From the NCBI RefSeq assembly GCF_900496995.4, contig NW_024470326.1:186001-250000 (forward strand): DNA of 64,000 bases. The letters are read 5' to 3'. The notes below the pieces were generated by a model that searched no databases, was not told the DNA's origin, and saw only the letters and a program-made list of their open reading frames with translations. Made by a program: the position numbers and the translations under genes. The stretch comes from Aquila chrysaetos chrysaetos (Eukaryota; Chordata; Aves; Accipitriformes; Accipitridae). Positions 1 to 13,030 of the stretch are shown one piece after another (the first letter of the stretch is position 1; each line of letters begins with the position of its first letter).

Positions 1-2240
1 GGGGCAACACGGCAGAAGAAGTCTTTGAGAAAGGGAAGAAAATAGTCCAAATCCTTCTGAAAGCCCGTTTTGCCATAAAAGAAAGTAAGGTCAAGGGACC
101 CGCACAGGAGATCCAGTTTTTAGGAATAAAATGGCAAGATGGACGTCGTCAGATACCAATGGATGTGATCAACAAAAATAGCAGCTATGTCTCCACCGAC
201 TAATAAAAAGGAAACACAGGCTTTCTTGGGTGTTGTGGGATTTTTGGAGAATGCATATTCCAAATTACAGTCTGATTGTAAGCCCTCTCTATCAAGTGAC
301 CCAGAAGAAGAATGATTTTAAATGGGGCCCTGAGCAACAGCAAGCCTTCGAACAAATTAAACTGGAGATTGTTCATGCAGCAGCCCTTGGACCAGTCCGG
401 GCAGGACAAGATGTTAAAAATGTGCTCTATACTGTAGCCGGGGAGAATGGCCCTACCTGGAGCCTCTGGCAGAAAACACCTGGGGAGACCCGAGGTCGAC
501 CCCTGGGGTTTTGGAGTCGAGGATATCGAGGATCCGAGGCTCGCTATACTCCAACTGAAAAGAGATATTGGCAGCATATGAAGGAGTTCGAGCTGCCTCA
601 GAAGTGGTTGGTACTGAAACACAGCTCCTCTTAGCACCCCAACTGCCAGTGCTGGGCTGGATGTTCAAAGGGAGGGTCTCCTCTACACATCACGCGACTG
701 ATGCCACGTGGAGTAAGCGGATTGCACTGATCACACAACGGGCTCGCGTAGGAAACCCCAGTCGCCCAGGAAATTTTAGAAGTGATCACGGACTGGCCAG
801 AAGGCAAAGATTTTGGAATGTCACCAGAGGAGGAGGTGACGCGTGCTGAAGAAGCCCCACTGTATAATAAACTGCCAGAAAATGAGAGGCAATATGCCCT
901 GTCCACTGATGGGTCCTGTCGCATTGTGGGAAAGCATCGGAGGTGGAAGGCTGCTGTATGGAGTCCTACACGACAAGTGGCAGAAACTGCTGAAGGAGAA
1001 GGTGAATCGAGTCAGTTTGCAGAGGTGAAAGCCATCCAGCTAGCGTTAGACATTGCTGAAAGAGAAAAGTGGCCAGTGCTCTATTGCTATCCTGACTCAT
1101 GGATGGTGGCAAATGCCCTGTGGGGGTGGTTACAGCAATGGAAGCAGAGCAACTGGCAGCGCAGAGGTAAACCCATTTGGGCTGCTGCGCTGTGGCAAGA
1201 TATTGCGTCCCGGCTAGAGAATCTGGTTGTAAAAGTACGTCATGTAGATGCTCACGTACCCAAGAGTCGGCCACTGAAGAACATCAAAATAACCAACAGG
1301 TGGATCAGGCTGCCAAGATTGAAGTGTCTCAGGTGGACCTGGACTGGCAACATAAGGGTGAGCTATTTATGGCTCGATGGGCCCATGATGCTTCAGGCCA
1401 TCAGGGAAGAGATGCAACTTATAGATGGGCTCGTGACCAAGGGGTGGACTTGACCATGGACACTATTGCACAGGTTATCCATGAATGTGAAACATGTGCT
1501 GCAATTAAGCAAGCCAAACGGTTTAAAGCCCCTGTGGTATGGAGGACGATGGCTGAAATATAAATTTGGGGAAGCCTGGCAGGTTGACTATATCACACTC
1601 CCACAAACTCGCCAAGGCAAGCGCTATGTGCTCACAATGGTGGAAACAACCACCGGATGGCTGGAAACATATTCTGTACCCCATGCCACCACCCGGAACA
1701 CTGTCCTGGGCCTTGAAAAGCAGGTCTTGTGGCGACATGGCACCCCAGAGAGAATTGAGTCAGACAACGGGACTCATTTCCGAAACAACCTCATAGACAC
1801 CTGGGCCAAAGAGCATGGCATTGAGTGGGTGTATCACATCCCCTATCATGCACCAGCCTCTGGGAAAATTGAGCGGTACAATGGACTGTTAAAGACTACA
1901 TTGAGAGCAATGGGGGGTGGAACTTTCAAACATTGGGATACACATTTGGCAAAAGCCACCTGGTTAGTCAACACCAGAGGATCTGTCAATCGGGGTGGCC
2001 CTGCCCAGTCAGAATTTTTACGTACTGTAGAAGGGGATAAAGTCCCTGTAGTGCACACAAAAAATATGTTAGGGAAGACAGTCTGGGTTACTCCTGCCTC
2101 AGGCAAAGGTAAACCCATTCGTGGATTGCTTTTGCTCAAGGGCCTGGGTGCACTTGGTGGGTGATGCGAAAAGATGGGGAAGTTCGATGTGTGCCTCAAG
2201 GGGATTTAATTTTAGGTGAGAATAGCCAGAATTAACCTGT
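1..2240 (+). pseudogene. ERVL pol fragment (RT end, RNase H, integrase), duplicate of 19493-21735
   Basis: The translated pieces read as class III (ERVL) polymerase: the end of reverse transcriptase with its connection domain, an RNase H-like domain (about 880-1290) and an integrase with an H-x4-H/C-x2-C zinc-binding part (about 1375-1510) and a D,D-35-E core (about 1580-1885). The frame changes several times through single-base indels, so no intact product is possible. The segment begins at the window edge and is nearly identical to 19493-21735. Some breaks differ between the two copies: the integrase core is open here near 1799 but shifted near 21288. That suggests base-level errors as much as ancient decay. 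Family assignment rests on resemblance to known ERVL pol. Confidence 0.88.
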
Positions 2241-2636
2241 ATGATATTAGTTGCTATATAACCCTGCTACTGTATGTTATCATTACTATAATTGTTATAT
2301 GCTATATCCATAGTACTATAGTAAGAATCACTTAGATCAAGCAAGAAAAAACTGTGATAAATCTGAGCGAAGCGCAGTAGTGATGGAACCAGAACTGACT
2401 CCAGCATGCAACAATCCAACGGTGCACGCCATCCTCCTGCTGCGTCCAATGTCAACTGCTCGTCACACTGCACTGAAGCCCAACTCTGCTCTACCGACTG
2501 AGAGGACTTTGCACCATCCCTCCTGCCCAGAAAGACTGGTATGACAGATGGAGCCCAGAGTCAGGAACTAAATGAACTCAACGAACATTTAATGAACATA
2601 ACCCATAAACTAAAGGAATGATATCTCTGTGTATGT

Positions 2637-2673
<37 letters not shown>

Positions 2674-2784
2674 ACTGTTCATACGTCTGAAAGGGATGGA
2701 AAAGCTGATCATGATTGACCAGGATGTAACTAAAGGTATGGGAACTGAGCATGACGTCAATGGTATAGAATAAGGGGTGGATAC
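2241..2784 (+). other. ERVL 3' untranslated region with (TA)n run, duplicate copy
   Basis: Between the end of integrase and the 3' LTR there is no env gene, as expected for ERVL. The stretch holds an AT dinucleotide run (about 2639-2670) that is a few units longer than in the other copy (about 22129-22157). A purine-rich polypurine-tract candidate lies directly before the LTR at about 2767-2781. Confidence 0.75.
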
Positions 2785-3367
2785 TGTCCTAGTTTCAGCT
2801 GGGATAGAGTTAACTGTCTTCCTAGTAGCTGGTACGGTGCTATGTTTTGAGTTCAGTATGTGAAGAATGTTGATAACACTGATGTTTTCAGTTGCTGCTA
2901 GTAGTGTTTAGACTAATGTCAAGGATTTTTTCAGCTTCTCATGCCCAGCCAGCGAGAAAGCTGGAGGGGCACAAGAAGTTGGCACAGGACACAGCCAGGG
3001 CACCTGACCCAAACTGGCCAACAGGGTATTCCATAACCATGTGACGTCCCATCTAGTATAGGAACTGGGAAGTGGGGGCAGGGAATCGCCGCTGGGGGAC
3101 TTGCTGGGTGCCGGTTGGCGGGTGGTGAGCAATTACACTGTGCATCATTTGTACATTCCAATCCTTTCACTATTGCTGTTGTCATTTTATTAGTGTTATC
3201 ATTATCATTATTCGTTTCTTCTTTTCTGTTCTATTAAACTGTTCTTATCTCAACCCGTGGGTTTTGCTTCTTTTTTCCCGATTTTCTCCCCCATCCCACT
3301 GGGTGGGGGGGGGAGTGAGTGAGCGGCTGCGTGGTGCTTAGTTGCTGGCTGGGGTTAAACCACAACA
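2785..3367 (+). repeat. ERVL 3' LTR, duplicate copy
   Basis: The LTR starts TGTCCTAGTTTCAGCTGGG and ends in ACAACA, and is followed by GGGTC, the target-site duplication of this provirus. It matches the LTR at 22271-22851 apart from a few single-base indels in homopolymers. The 5' LTR of this copy lies outside the window. Confidence 0.9.
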
Positions 3368-3683
3368 GGGTCCCTGTAGGAATGTCATCTGACAATGGCC
3401 CTCATTTTATAGCAAAGATTGTAAGACAGTTGAGCAAGGTATTGTCTATAGATTGGGACTATCACACCCCATATAGACTGCAAGCAAGTGGGAAAGTAGA
3501 AAGAATGAACTACACTCTCAAGCAACAGCTGAGTAAAATTTGTCAGGAAACCTCGCTTACATGGGTTAAAGCATTACCCATGGCTCTATTAAGAATCAGA
3601 GTACAGCCAAAAGGGAAAGGAAATTTAAGTCCTTATCAAATGTTATATGGGAGACCATATCAAGGGTCCTATGTTCCAAATAC
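3368..3683 (+). pseudogene. Gammaretrovirus-like integrase core fragment, duplicate copy
   Basis: An open stretch directly after the ERVL LTR encodes the second Asp (S-D-N-G-P-H) and the Glu (G-K-V-E-R) of a gammaretrovirus-type integrase core. The surrounding open frame (3319-3837) merely runs in from the LTR and out into the next LTR, so its ends are not real. It duplicates 22852-23168. Confidence 0.85.
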
Positions 3684-6600
3684 TGTAGCAGTGCTACATA
3701 TCAAGGTGCCGCGATTAGATCACTGGTCGGCCTGGACCAGGGAAGAGACAGATAACACACATGGTGTGAGTGCCAACTCCGTCCTTTATTGCGCAGTTAA
3801 TTCCTTTTATACTAACAACGGTAGGTGGGATTACTGATATGTCATAGGGAGGCGACGACTAGCCTTCTACCTTTCCGTGACATCGCGAGATCTTCCGAAC
3901 GGTGTTCCCTACATCTCCCCCTCCTCATGTCCAGCTAGCTCCCATTGGTTACACACACTATTCATGCACTGTCCACGCGTCCAGTTGCACTCAATGATTG
4001 GCTGCATCAACACTGCACATGCGCATAAACATAAAATATAATTGGTCATACTAACTAAACATACGAGACTTATCTCAGTCTAATTGGTCAAGATAAACTG
4101 CCGAATTGAGGTTGTTTGTGCCAAGTTCTCTTTATCATGGAATATGCACCTGTGTTTTTCTAATTGGTATCTTTCTTATTTTTGTCGTCCTGTTTATTCT
4201 GTTCAAGGCGTTTCTAAGGCGTCTGGAATGCTCTTGTGACCGTTAGCTAAATATGTTCCCACAACAATTCCCCCTCCCTTTTTCTATTAGAAGAGCATTA
4301 GCAGATCTCGTCACCACCATCCGCGAACTCAGCCCAGCAATCGGTAGGTGCCAGCTTTACGTGGGCGTCCCCACAGAGGCAACGATGGCCTTGCCGTACA
4401 CCAGCCCGATGCTCTTCGGAAAATCCCGGTATTTATACATTTGCAGAGGAACAGATTTCAGCACATGTGGCCAGCGGGTGCCTAAAATTCCCCTCAGTTG
4501 AAACATGGGGAGCCTATGGCACATGCGGTTGCTGGCCAGACGTGCCGCACGAGTCATAGCCATCCTGTCTATTGGTTCACGGGCTTTGTGATGTGGTTGC
4601 AGTGCACAGAGAATCTTGACCTGTTATGTCGGCTAAGGTGACCTACAAGATATATGAACACAATTAATTAAACACAGTAAAAGCAACATTATACCTAATA
4701 AAATACACAAGAATAAAAGAAACCCCGATTTTTAACAAAGATACAAACCAACTCCGAAGTCCCCATTCCGCAGCTAAATGCTCCAAGCCAAAATGACAGT
4801 TTTCTTAATTGCTATAAAGGTCTTGCAGCTCTTTATTGTCTCCGAAGCTCTGTTGTCTTATTCATTAAGTGGTGTAGTGTCAGAAATTCGCAGCAGATAC
4901 CCAGGCATCACAAGCCAGGAAAGGATAACAGCAATCTGTAAAGAAAAACACTCAAACACTACAAGGTTAGGGCAGGACCAACCATACGACTAGGGACCCA
5001 TTTCAGTAGCCCTTCAGGTATCTGTACACAGGCGTACCCCCGCCTGAGGCAACGCAGCTCAAACGGTCCGTCCCATTGGTGTGTCTGGGGATCACGCACA
5101 CGGACCAGTGGGTAGGGGCCTTTTCTCTTCCGTAGTCGTAAAATGTCGTTGCACCGTCGTCTGGTCCAGGTCCCCCCCGAATTGTCTGATTTAATGAAGT
5201 TAACGCAGTTAACAGGAGACGCTGTGTACGGAGAACAGGTGAATTATCCCGTAAGCAGGAGGGCTCCGCCTGGTCCCCCTCCCTAAGACGATCTAGCAGG
5301 GTCTTTAAGGTTCGATGTGCTCATTCTACAATGGCCTGGCCGGTGCTGTTATAAGGAATGCCATGTACAAGGGCTATACCCCAGATTGCACAAAATCGTT
5401 TTCACCTTTTTCCGCAGTATAAGCTGTACCATTATCCGTCTTGATCTGTCGTGGAATCCCCAGTTGGGCTATGCAAGCACGCCAGTGTTGTACAACCGCC
5501 AAGCTATTCTGCTTCCTGTGCGCTTGTAGTGAGAATATATTTACTATAGGTGTCTACGGTAACATGCAAATACTGTAGTGGCTTAAAGGGAGCGTACTCC
5601 GGTCCACTCATGTTGACTGCGGGCTACTATGCTAACTCTAAATAATCAGGCTCAAAGAAATGTTCCCCCATTTTCTATGAAATCTCCCACAATTTGCCCC
5701 TTTTTTTTTTTTTTTTTTTTTTCCGTGCAAGATTCCCTTTATTTCACAAAAGAATCCAACTTATATATGTTTCAACAAAGATCCAGAAAGTACTAACGAC
5801 TCACAGGCCAATACTACTAGCACAGGAGGGCATATCTGACCCAGCTGGGATGTTTGCCAGTCCTCAGAACAGTTAAAGATAAAAACATTCCATAGACATA
5901 CTCGTGACTGTCTTCAGCCACATCTTCCCAGGCCTACACAAGGCCATCCTCCAACCCTGACCTTGTAAAACTAGTTCTTCAAGGCTTGGCAAACATGCAG
6001 CACAACAAATTCTAACGGTCACTCTTGAAAACAAATGCCAGGTGTTCCGAGCTGCTCCCACATCGCCCCCTTTTTTTGTTTAGGAACATCAGATTCACGA
6101 GGAAGGCAGCGAGGACTCTAGCTTCGAACTGACGCAATCCTCGTACTGCTCCTCAGGTGATTCTGATTGCTGCAAACACACAAATGATAATAATTCTCCA
6201 ATAGCAATATAAATTCAGATACACAAATTTAAACCTCCAATCATATTTTTGGATTTAAGCATTCAACAGTATTAGACAATTCTTTGAAAAACACCTTATT
6301 CTGCTAATTTCGTATATTTCCCATTTGATCTTGTAATATCTGTGCAAGGTCTTAGGTCTCTCCTGCAATATTAGGAGCAAATGCACCTTGCAAATGTGCC
6401 TTCACCTAATTCCAATCACATACACTTTCATTCCCTTGTAAAGGAGTTACACAGAGCCCTTGTTTTGAAATTCCCAATTGCAATGTAATTTCATTCTATT
6501 TTATAATGCATTTTGTCTATGTATGGGTTGATCTGGCTGGACACCAGTTACCTACCATAGCTATCCTATCACTCTCTCCTCCACAGCTGGACAGGGGAAC

Positions 6601-9333
6601 GGGAAATGAGGTTTTGCGGTTAGTTCATCACACATTATCTCTGTCACTTCATCCTCCTCAGTGGCAGCACTCATCGCACTCTTCCCCTGTTCCAGCGTGG
6701 GATCTCTCCCACGGGAGACAGTCCTCCACGAAGATCTTCAGCATGGGTCCCCTCCCCAGCGTGCAGTCCTTCAGGAGCACACTGCTCCAGCGTGGACCTC
6801 CATAGACCGCAGGGGAACGACCCGTCTCACCATGGTCTTCACCACGGGCTGCAGGGGAATCTCTGCTCCGGCGCCTGGAGCATCTCCTCCCCCTCCTTCT
6901 GCACTGACCTTGGTGTCTGCAGGGTTATTTCTCTTAGATGTTCTCACTCTTCAGCTGCCATGTCTGTGTGTTCCGCAACCGCATCTCTCTTCCCCCTCTC
7001 CAGCTGTTTGTTTTCATTAATTTAATTTTTTTTCCCCTGTCTCTTCCTCTCTCTCTCTCTTTTTTTTTTTTTAAAATTATTTTTATGCAAGCCAAATTAC
7101 ATGAAATGCTTTTGCAATCATACGTTCAACTATTTTATGATACGTGGTACAATCATTACAACTGCTAATATTACAATTAAAATAACTAAGTTATGTATAA
7201 GCAAATCTTTCAACCATCCCATAATTCTCAAACTTGTTAGCCATCCACTTAAAGCTGTGTCAGTTATCGTGAGCCTTTTATTGTGAATCATATTAATATC
7301 AGGTGTTAGTAACGCAAGTCGTCCGAGGCTACATGGCCTCCCGTTAAGTTTCAATGGAATTCCTCTCCCACGCTCTATTTCCACAAATTAAAAATATCCC
7401 CGCAGGTGTAAGCAGCTGGAATAGAAAAAAGAGTGTGATATTCTGGAATAGATATAGTTACACCAAGCTGTAGCATTTCTATATACAGGCAAAATAGCAT
7501 TTACATTCTGACCCTTTCGAGTGGTGTTATGGGTGTAATTAAACATCACACAGGGATTCATGATGACTGATCCTAAGAACTCTAACTCTTGAGGTTCTTG
7601 CATTTCTTGAGGCAGGTGTGCATACGACAGGAAAAGTAAACAATGGTATCTCCTTGCTGTAGAGCTTTTCTCGACAGCGTTGCATCAAACTATGTGTATT
7701 TTTTTCCCAAATTATTAAGTGAACGTCACGGATTAGACAGAGGCACAGAGTTAGAGGGATTAGCAGGAGAGAAGGAGATACAGGCAGTGCAGCAAAGCCA
7801 GGTTCCGTTGTAAGTTCTGCAGGATCTGGAGAGGAGAGTACCAGGCGAGTGGGGGTGGGGGGGTGGGGGAAGGAGGGCGGAAACGGAAGCGGTACACGGA
7901 TCCGAGCAGAGGCAGTGGGATGGGCAGCGGCGGAGTAATGAGGGATATAAAATCCGGCTCTGTTTCGAGGTCCACCTGCTGATACAAAAGAATTATTATC
8001 AGAATCAGAATCCTGCTCATTAGCGGCCCCCTGCTTACAGAGTGCCTCCTCAAAAGCAGTATCAGGTTGTAGCCGCCTGCAAAACTTGTTGCAAGGCCAC
8101 CACTATCGGACGCGCTTCCCGTTGTTGCTCCTCTCCAGTACATGGCGTTCATGTTACCTAGGGACGAACCGCGTGCAAATGAGAGCAAGCGCTGCGTCTG
8201 TGGGTAGCTTGAGCCTAGCACATTCAAGCACAATCGCCTCTTTAGCCGCCTCCGGGAGGTTTGGCCGCTACACCAGCAAGCTGAAGCCATCTAAAAAGGC
8301 AGAGTAAACCTCTCGGCAATCCCCTGCCGAACTTTCACCCAATGGGGGGGTCCGCTCTATCCATGACGCGAGCCAAAAGAGCGGCCAAGGCAGTTTTGAA
8401 CTGCCGTAACGTTACGTCACGCCCGCGTATGCCCTGTGCCGTGCCTGAGGCCTTGCAAATCGTCCCTCCCCATGAGCTGCCGAAGGCACCCGCCGCAACT
8501 CCTCTCACGGGATACTGGGGGGGGGGGGGGCGCATCAGGTCCTGCTGGTGCCGCCTTGCCGGAAAAACCTCCGTCTCCGCCGCACCCTCCGTGCCCATGT
8601 CCGCGACCATCAAGACGGACCACTCTGCGAGCCCCACTCCATGGCCGCCAGCTCTAGTATGAGCCGACTGCTGTCCCCGAGGCGCTGTCCCCGGTCCCGA
8701 GGCACCGAGGCGCGTCCCCTGTCGCCTCTCCCGGACTGCGTCCGCGCATGTCCCGCTGCTCCGGGCGGCGCTGCACCCGCAGACGCAGCAGCTGCGCCGC
8801 CAGCCAGACGCCTCAGCCTCCCGTCCGCGCGACCACCTGCTCCACCTTCCCCCAACCTCTGCGATCGTTCAGCAGCTCCGCGCTGGATCGGAAGCAAGGA
8901 CTCCTGAATCTCTCCCCAATTTGGGGGGGGCTCAAAACTTATTAGAAACTTCAGTCCCCCCGGCGCAGCATCCATTGGATGCATTCGCCCGTGAGGCCCC
9001 TCCTACATCGAACCGGGGCACCCACCTCATAAGCTAAATCACCTTAATCCTTGCGCAAGCCTCATCGTCGCCTGTGCGGCCGATCACGTCGGGGTCACCA
9101 CTATGTAGCGGTGGCTGTGCTACATATCAAGGTGCCGCGATTAATCACTGGTCGGCCTGGACCCGGGAAGAGAAAGATAACACCACATGGTGTGAGTGCC
9201 AACTCCGTCCTTTATGCGCAGTTAATTCCGTTATACTACAACGGTAGGTGGGATTACTGATATGTCATAGGGAGGCGACACTAGCCTTTACCTTTCCGTG
9301 ACATCGCGAGATCTTCGAACGGTGTTCCCTACA
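3684..9333 (-). mobile_element. Reverse-oriented alpha/beta-like provirus, duplicate copy
   Basis: This is the duplicate of 23169-28782 and has the same layout. The LTRs lie at 3684-3913 and 9104-9333, flanked by AAATAC at 3678-3683 and 9334-9339. It holds integrase and env remnants at about 4250-5640, an internal poly(A)/poly(T) run at 5701-5722, env remnants to about 7600, and gag remnants at about 7740-8980. The quality of the copy falls toward its right end: the right LTR and the gag part carry many more single-base indels than the equivalent at 27200-28782. The internal annotation is given for the better copy. Confidence 0.85.
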
Positions 9334-9677
9334 AAATACCTTGAGCGCTTTCGGAGATATGTGCTTTAAAGGGTGTATGATTTCTTTAGGAAAGGAAACT
9401 CTTTACAAGAACTTCGTCAGTATGTCCCTCCACAGCTGGAACCCTTGAATTGGACCACACAGTGTCATCTCCCTTCCACACCAGGAGACTGGTATACGAA
9501 AAGTCTGGAACTGCAGACCCCTAGCTGAGAAGTGGAAAGGACCGTATCAAGTACTTTTAAAAACATATACCGCAGCAAGGTTGGGGAAAAGGACCTTGGC
9601 TTCACTATTCAAGAGTAAGAAGCACAACGGAATTGAAGTCTAAAGAAAAACCGTCCTTTGAAATTGAAAAACCTATA
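9334..9677 (+). pseudogene. Gamma-like integrase C-terminus, low-quality duplicate
   Basis: The sequence corresponds to 28783-29125, which reads openly as an integrase C-terminal domain. Here the same stretch is disrupted by many insertions and deletions of one to a few bases, and it ends in the N run. That is the picture of a poorly covered contig end. Confidence 0.8.
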
Positions 9678-9702
9678 NNNNNNNNNNNNNNNNNNNNNNN
9701 NN
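9678..9702. other. Assembly gap of 25 Ns
   Basis: There are twenty-five N characters. The sequence on the left is a duplicated ERV end. The sequence on the right is the 5' flank of an OR unit, cut at the point equivalent to 54396, about 160 bp upstream of an OR start codon. The true length of the gap is unknown. Confidence 0.99.
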
Positions 9703-11860
9703 CTGGAGCCCTGCTTGGTGCTGGCCGAGCGTGCAATGAAGAGCAGGGCATCTGCCCATGGGCTCTTGAGAAGTCAGCCCTGCTCTGCAGCAGTGGGTTC
9801 ATGGGATGGGTGCAGGCAGGGGCCAGTCTGGTGTTTGACTTTGTCAGCTGAATCCACTCCTAGTGCAGAAGGGGTTGTCAGCACCTGCACTCCCAATGAT
9901 AAGGACCCAGGAGGGTAAAAGTAGTTTAAGAGTTCTAGGGTTTTTTACAGCTGACCACATCGCCCCTGGGGAGTTTTCTTAGATCTCGGGAGCCTTCAGC
10001 ATTTCTGCTGCACTCCGGGAGAACAGGGTGAGCCAGGCAAGTCAGGAGGATTGCCTGTGGCTTAGTGCAGAGAGAGGGGGAGCTGCTCTGTCCTTCTGTC
10101 TAGTTCCCACTTCCACTGTGCTTGCACCTGTCTGAGGTGGAGGGTGATCACGCTCCCATATTTTACCCTGAAAAGCCACCAGACACTGCTGAGAGCAGAG
10201 ACATCCACTGCAGACCACCAAATGTCTCACCCTTTCTCAAAGTCTCAGCACCCTGCTTCTAGCCAAGGACACACCGGGCTCATTTCACCAACCCAAGAGC
10301 ATTTCCTCAGTCATAGCATCTCTGTGCTTCTCCATGGGGCTTTCTGATAACAGAAAGCTGCTATGAGACAGGTTTGCATCCTGCAGGGCAGCTCAAAGCT
10401 TGGAAGGACGCTCTGAGGTGACAGCCGAGTGACCTAATGTGCTGGCATCTCTGTAAGGGAGAATCAGCTCTTTCCCCAGCCCCACAGACAGCATTGAGCA
10501 TATCCCCTCAGATGATAGGAAAGCTGGGACACTTGTTCCCATGGACACAGCTGCATGGGAGGACCCACAAGATCAGTGTGTGACTCTGCAGCTGAAACTC
10601 CCACCCCAGAGAGCCTGACAGCAGAAACAAGGTAACAGTAACACAGACAAGTGGAGAACCAAGGAAAAAAGTGATTCTGGCTCAGAGAGGCAAGGGGAGA
10701 GGCAGCAGGGAAATCAGGAAAGAGTTACCCTTCCCCAGCTGTGCATGCCACCTCCCAGGCACCAGCACAGCCAGGCAGTTGTTCTCAGTCCCTGTGCTCT
10801 ACTTCAGGAGGCTCCTGTCAGACTGACTGATCCCTCAGAGTTACAGCTCCCGAGTCTCAGTGAGCTGTTCAAGCATGACAGCTCCTTTTCCATTTCTCCT
10901 GAAAATTCGCCAAGACTAGGAAAGAGAAAACCCAGGCTCTGGAAAGCTCCTTAAGTTTATAGAAATCCCTGCTTTGAGCTTCCCCTTGAAAAGTTGCCTT
11001 GAAATGTCCTGGGATGATCTGGAGCTGTGAGCTGCCCTGACCCACACAGCACCCTCTTGTCAGCAGAAGGACCCTGCCCTGCTGGGGGTTGATTCTTCCA
11101 CCCACAGCTTCTCCCCTGTCTGCTGTTACAGTTCCCAGGCAGGCTGAGTACTTACCCTGACCAGCGGCAGAGCCCCTGCCCCAGCACACACCACCCCTGG
11201 GGTGCAGGGACCCTGCTCAGCAGGACAGCCCTGGGCACCCCTGGCTGCACACCCAGCTTCACACTCCGCAGCCATCCCCGGGTGAAGGCAGCTGACATGC
11301 CCTGTCCCTCTGAGGGTGCAGCAGGGAACCTCTGCTCCAAAGCGCGTCCTTTTTCTCTACACTGCACAAACTGTGAGAGTCCTCCTGGCAGATCCCATAG
11401 GCTGTGGGATGTGCCAGCTCTAGGAGGTCATTCCAGGAACCACAGCTGCATTGCCCTGCAGCAAGACACTTACCCTGTGAAGGGCTCTCAATTTTTCTCC
11501 AGGTCAGCTCTCCTCTCTCCTCCCACCCCAGGCTGCCTTTAACCTCTCTCTCTGCCTCACTCCTCTCCCCTCGGTGCCTGCAGGCAGTGCCCTCAGCCCT
11601 GCTGCGCTTTGCAGAGGAGCTGCTCCTGGGCAGAGCTGTCTCTGAAATGCTGCCTGCTTGCCAGGAGCTCCCTCCATGCCAGGAGCCCAGCCCAGCTCAG
11701 CAGCAGAGGACCAGCCCAAGGCAGCACTTTCTCTGCCCCCTTGGGCTGCCTCCAGGAGTCCCTGGGGCTCCAGGGGAACCTGCTGGGAAACAGGCTGAAG
11801 CAAACACTGATGTTCCCTCCCTCAGCTGGGGAGAGACCCTTCTTTCAGCAGTGACATTTC
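9703..11860 (-). repeat. Third copy of the OR 5'-flank unit, truncated by the gap
   Basis: This stretch aligns with 54396-56550 in the same orientation, and with the reverse complement of about 39980-42100. It has no coding gene. The OR it should precede would lie to its left on the minus strand, which is now the N gap. Two consensus splice donors are conserved on the minus strand (ACTTAC at 11150-11155 and 11468-11473). Open frames here are low-complexity and not conserved in frame between copies. Confidence 0.85.
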
Positions 11861-12419
11861 TCCTATCTAAAAGAGTGAGGTGCAAGAATCACCTTTTCAT
11901 TGTCTGGTCCTTAGAGAGGAAGCACATCACACTGGGGTGGCCATACCTGTTCGTACACTTTCAAACTTCTGGTTTTTCCTCTCCCCTCCCTTTACCTACT
12001 ACTTTGACAAGGTAGTCAAGAAAATTACCAAGAGTTTTCACAGTGGGCCTGTCAGTAGCCCCTTGTCATTCCTAGAGATTAACTTCACCTCCACCAAAGG
12101 CCCTCAGGGGCAGCAGAGCCACCACTGAAAAAACCCCATTCCCTGGCAGGGCTGCCCTTCCCTACCCTTCTTCTTTCTGTCCTTTGGGACAGCAGAGTTT
12201 GCTCACTGTCTTGGCATCCAGTTTCAGCTTTATGTTTCCATCCACCAACCACTCCAGCATGGCTCTGAAGCCAAGCCTTTGCAGACACGGGGTCTTAGAC
12301 GGTTGGACCAGCTTCCCAAAGACAAGTCAGAGACTGGCCTGGTGTTACAGCTGAGGTGCTACAGCCCAAATGTGCACTGATGCCCTCAGCCAGGGGCATA
12401 ACAAGGACGAGCTGGAGCC
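11861..12419. other. Non-coding stretch without recognised element
   Basis: After the OR flank unit ends, the sequence no longer matches the other copies. I see no conserved coding frame, tRNA or LTR boundary. Short open frames are scattered and start in low-complexity sequence. Confidence 0.5.
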
Positions 12420-13030
12420 TGTGCTTTTTGACATCCTTAAAGGAACTGCCAAGGCATGGTGGGACAAGTGACACAGCTTGGGGTGCTGCAATGGATGGGT
12501 ACCGGTTCTCAGGAGAGACAGGCTGGAAGGATCAGGAGTGGGGTTCCCTCAAAGTGAAGAAGTGCCTTGGATGTATGGAGCTCCTTACTGGGGCCAGGGA
12601 GAAGTTGGGTCAGCCCTTGTGAGTGAGGGTCAGAGGAGGGGCCAGTAAAGGTGACATTGTGGTTGGAGTTGAGGAACCCACAGTCAGGGTGAGCAGTGGT
12701 CTTGGTCTTTTCTAAGCACCCCAAGGAAGTCTCTGGATGTAGAAGCCTGGGCCTCACTGGGGAGTTGAACGACCCTGGTATTTTCTGGAAGGGGAACACA
12801 GCAGCATGCAAACAGTCCAGGCAGTTTCTGGAGTGTCTTGGGGGAACATCTTCACACAGCTGCCAGATGGGCCAACAAGGGTAATGCAAACCCGGATCTG
12901 ATACTTGCCAGCAAGGCAGAGCTGGCCAGGGAACTGAAGGTCAGTGTAAGCCTTTTCTGTCATGAAAATGAAATAGTGAGGTCCCAGGTCCCGAGGGGAG
13001 TGAGGAAGAAAAATAGGTGACTGCAGATGC
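12420..13030 (+). mobile_element. CR1 LINE fragment, endonuclease part of ORF2, decayed
   Basis: Translated pieces resemble the CR1 ORF2 endonuclease, with a degenerate D-G-Y-R-F region near 12495 and an R-Q-F-L-E-C segment followed by a threonine/glutamine-rich part near 12820-12930. Stops and frame changes are frequent, so it is an old dead copy. CR1 is the main non-LTR retrotransposon of birds, so its presence also supports the host call. Confidence 0.65.

Noticed and set aside
2639..2670. TA-rich run as an origin or promoter
   Set aside because: It is a dinucleotide microsatellite in the ERVL 3' UTR, and its length differs between copies.
3319..3837. 172-codon frame as a separate gene
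   Set aside because: It starts in an ERVL LTR, crosses an integrase fragment and ends in another LTR. Only the middle is real coding ancestry.
8342..8984. Overlapping proline/arginine-rich frames on both strands of the GC-rich part
   Set aside because: High GC content removes stops in all frames. The only sense in it is the minus-strand gag remnant.
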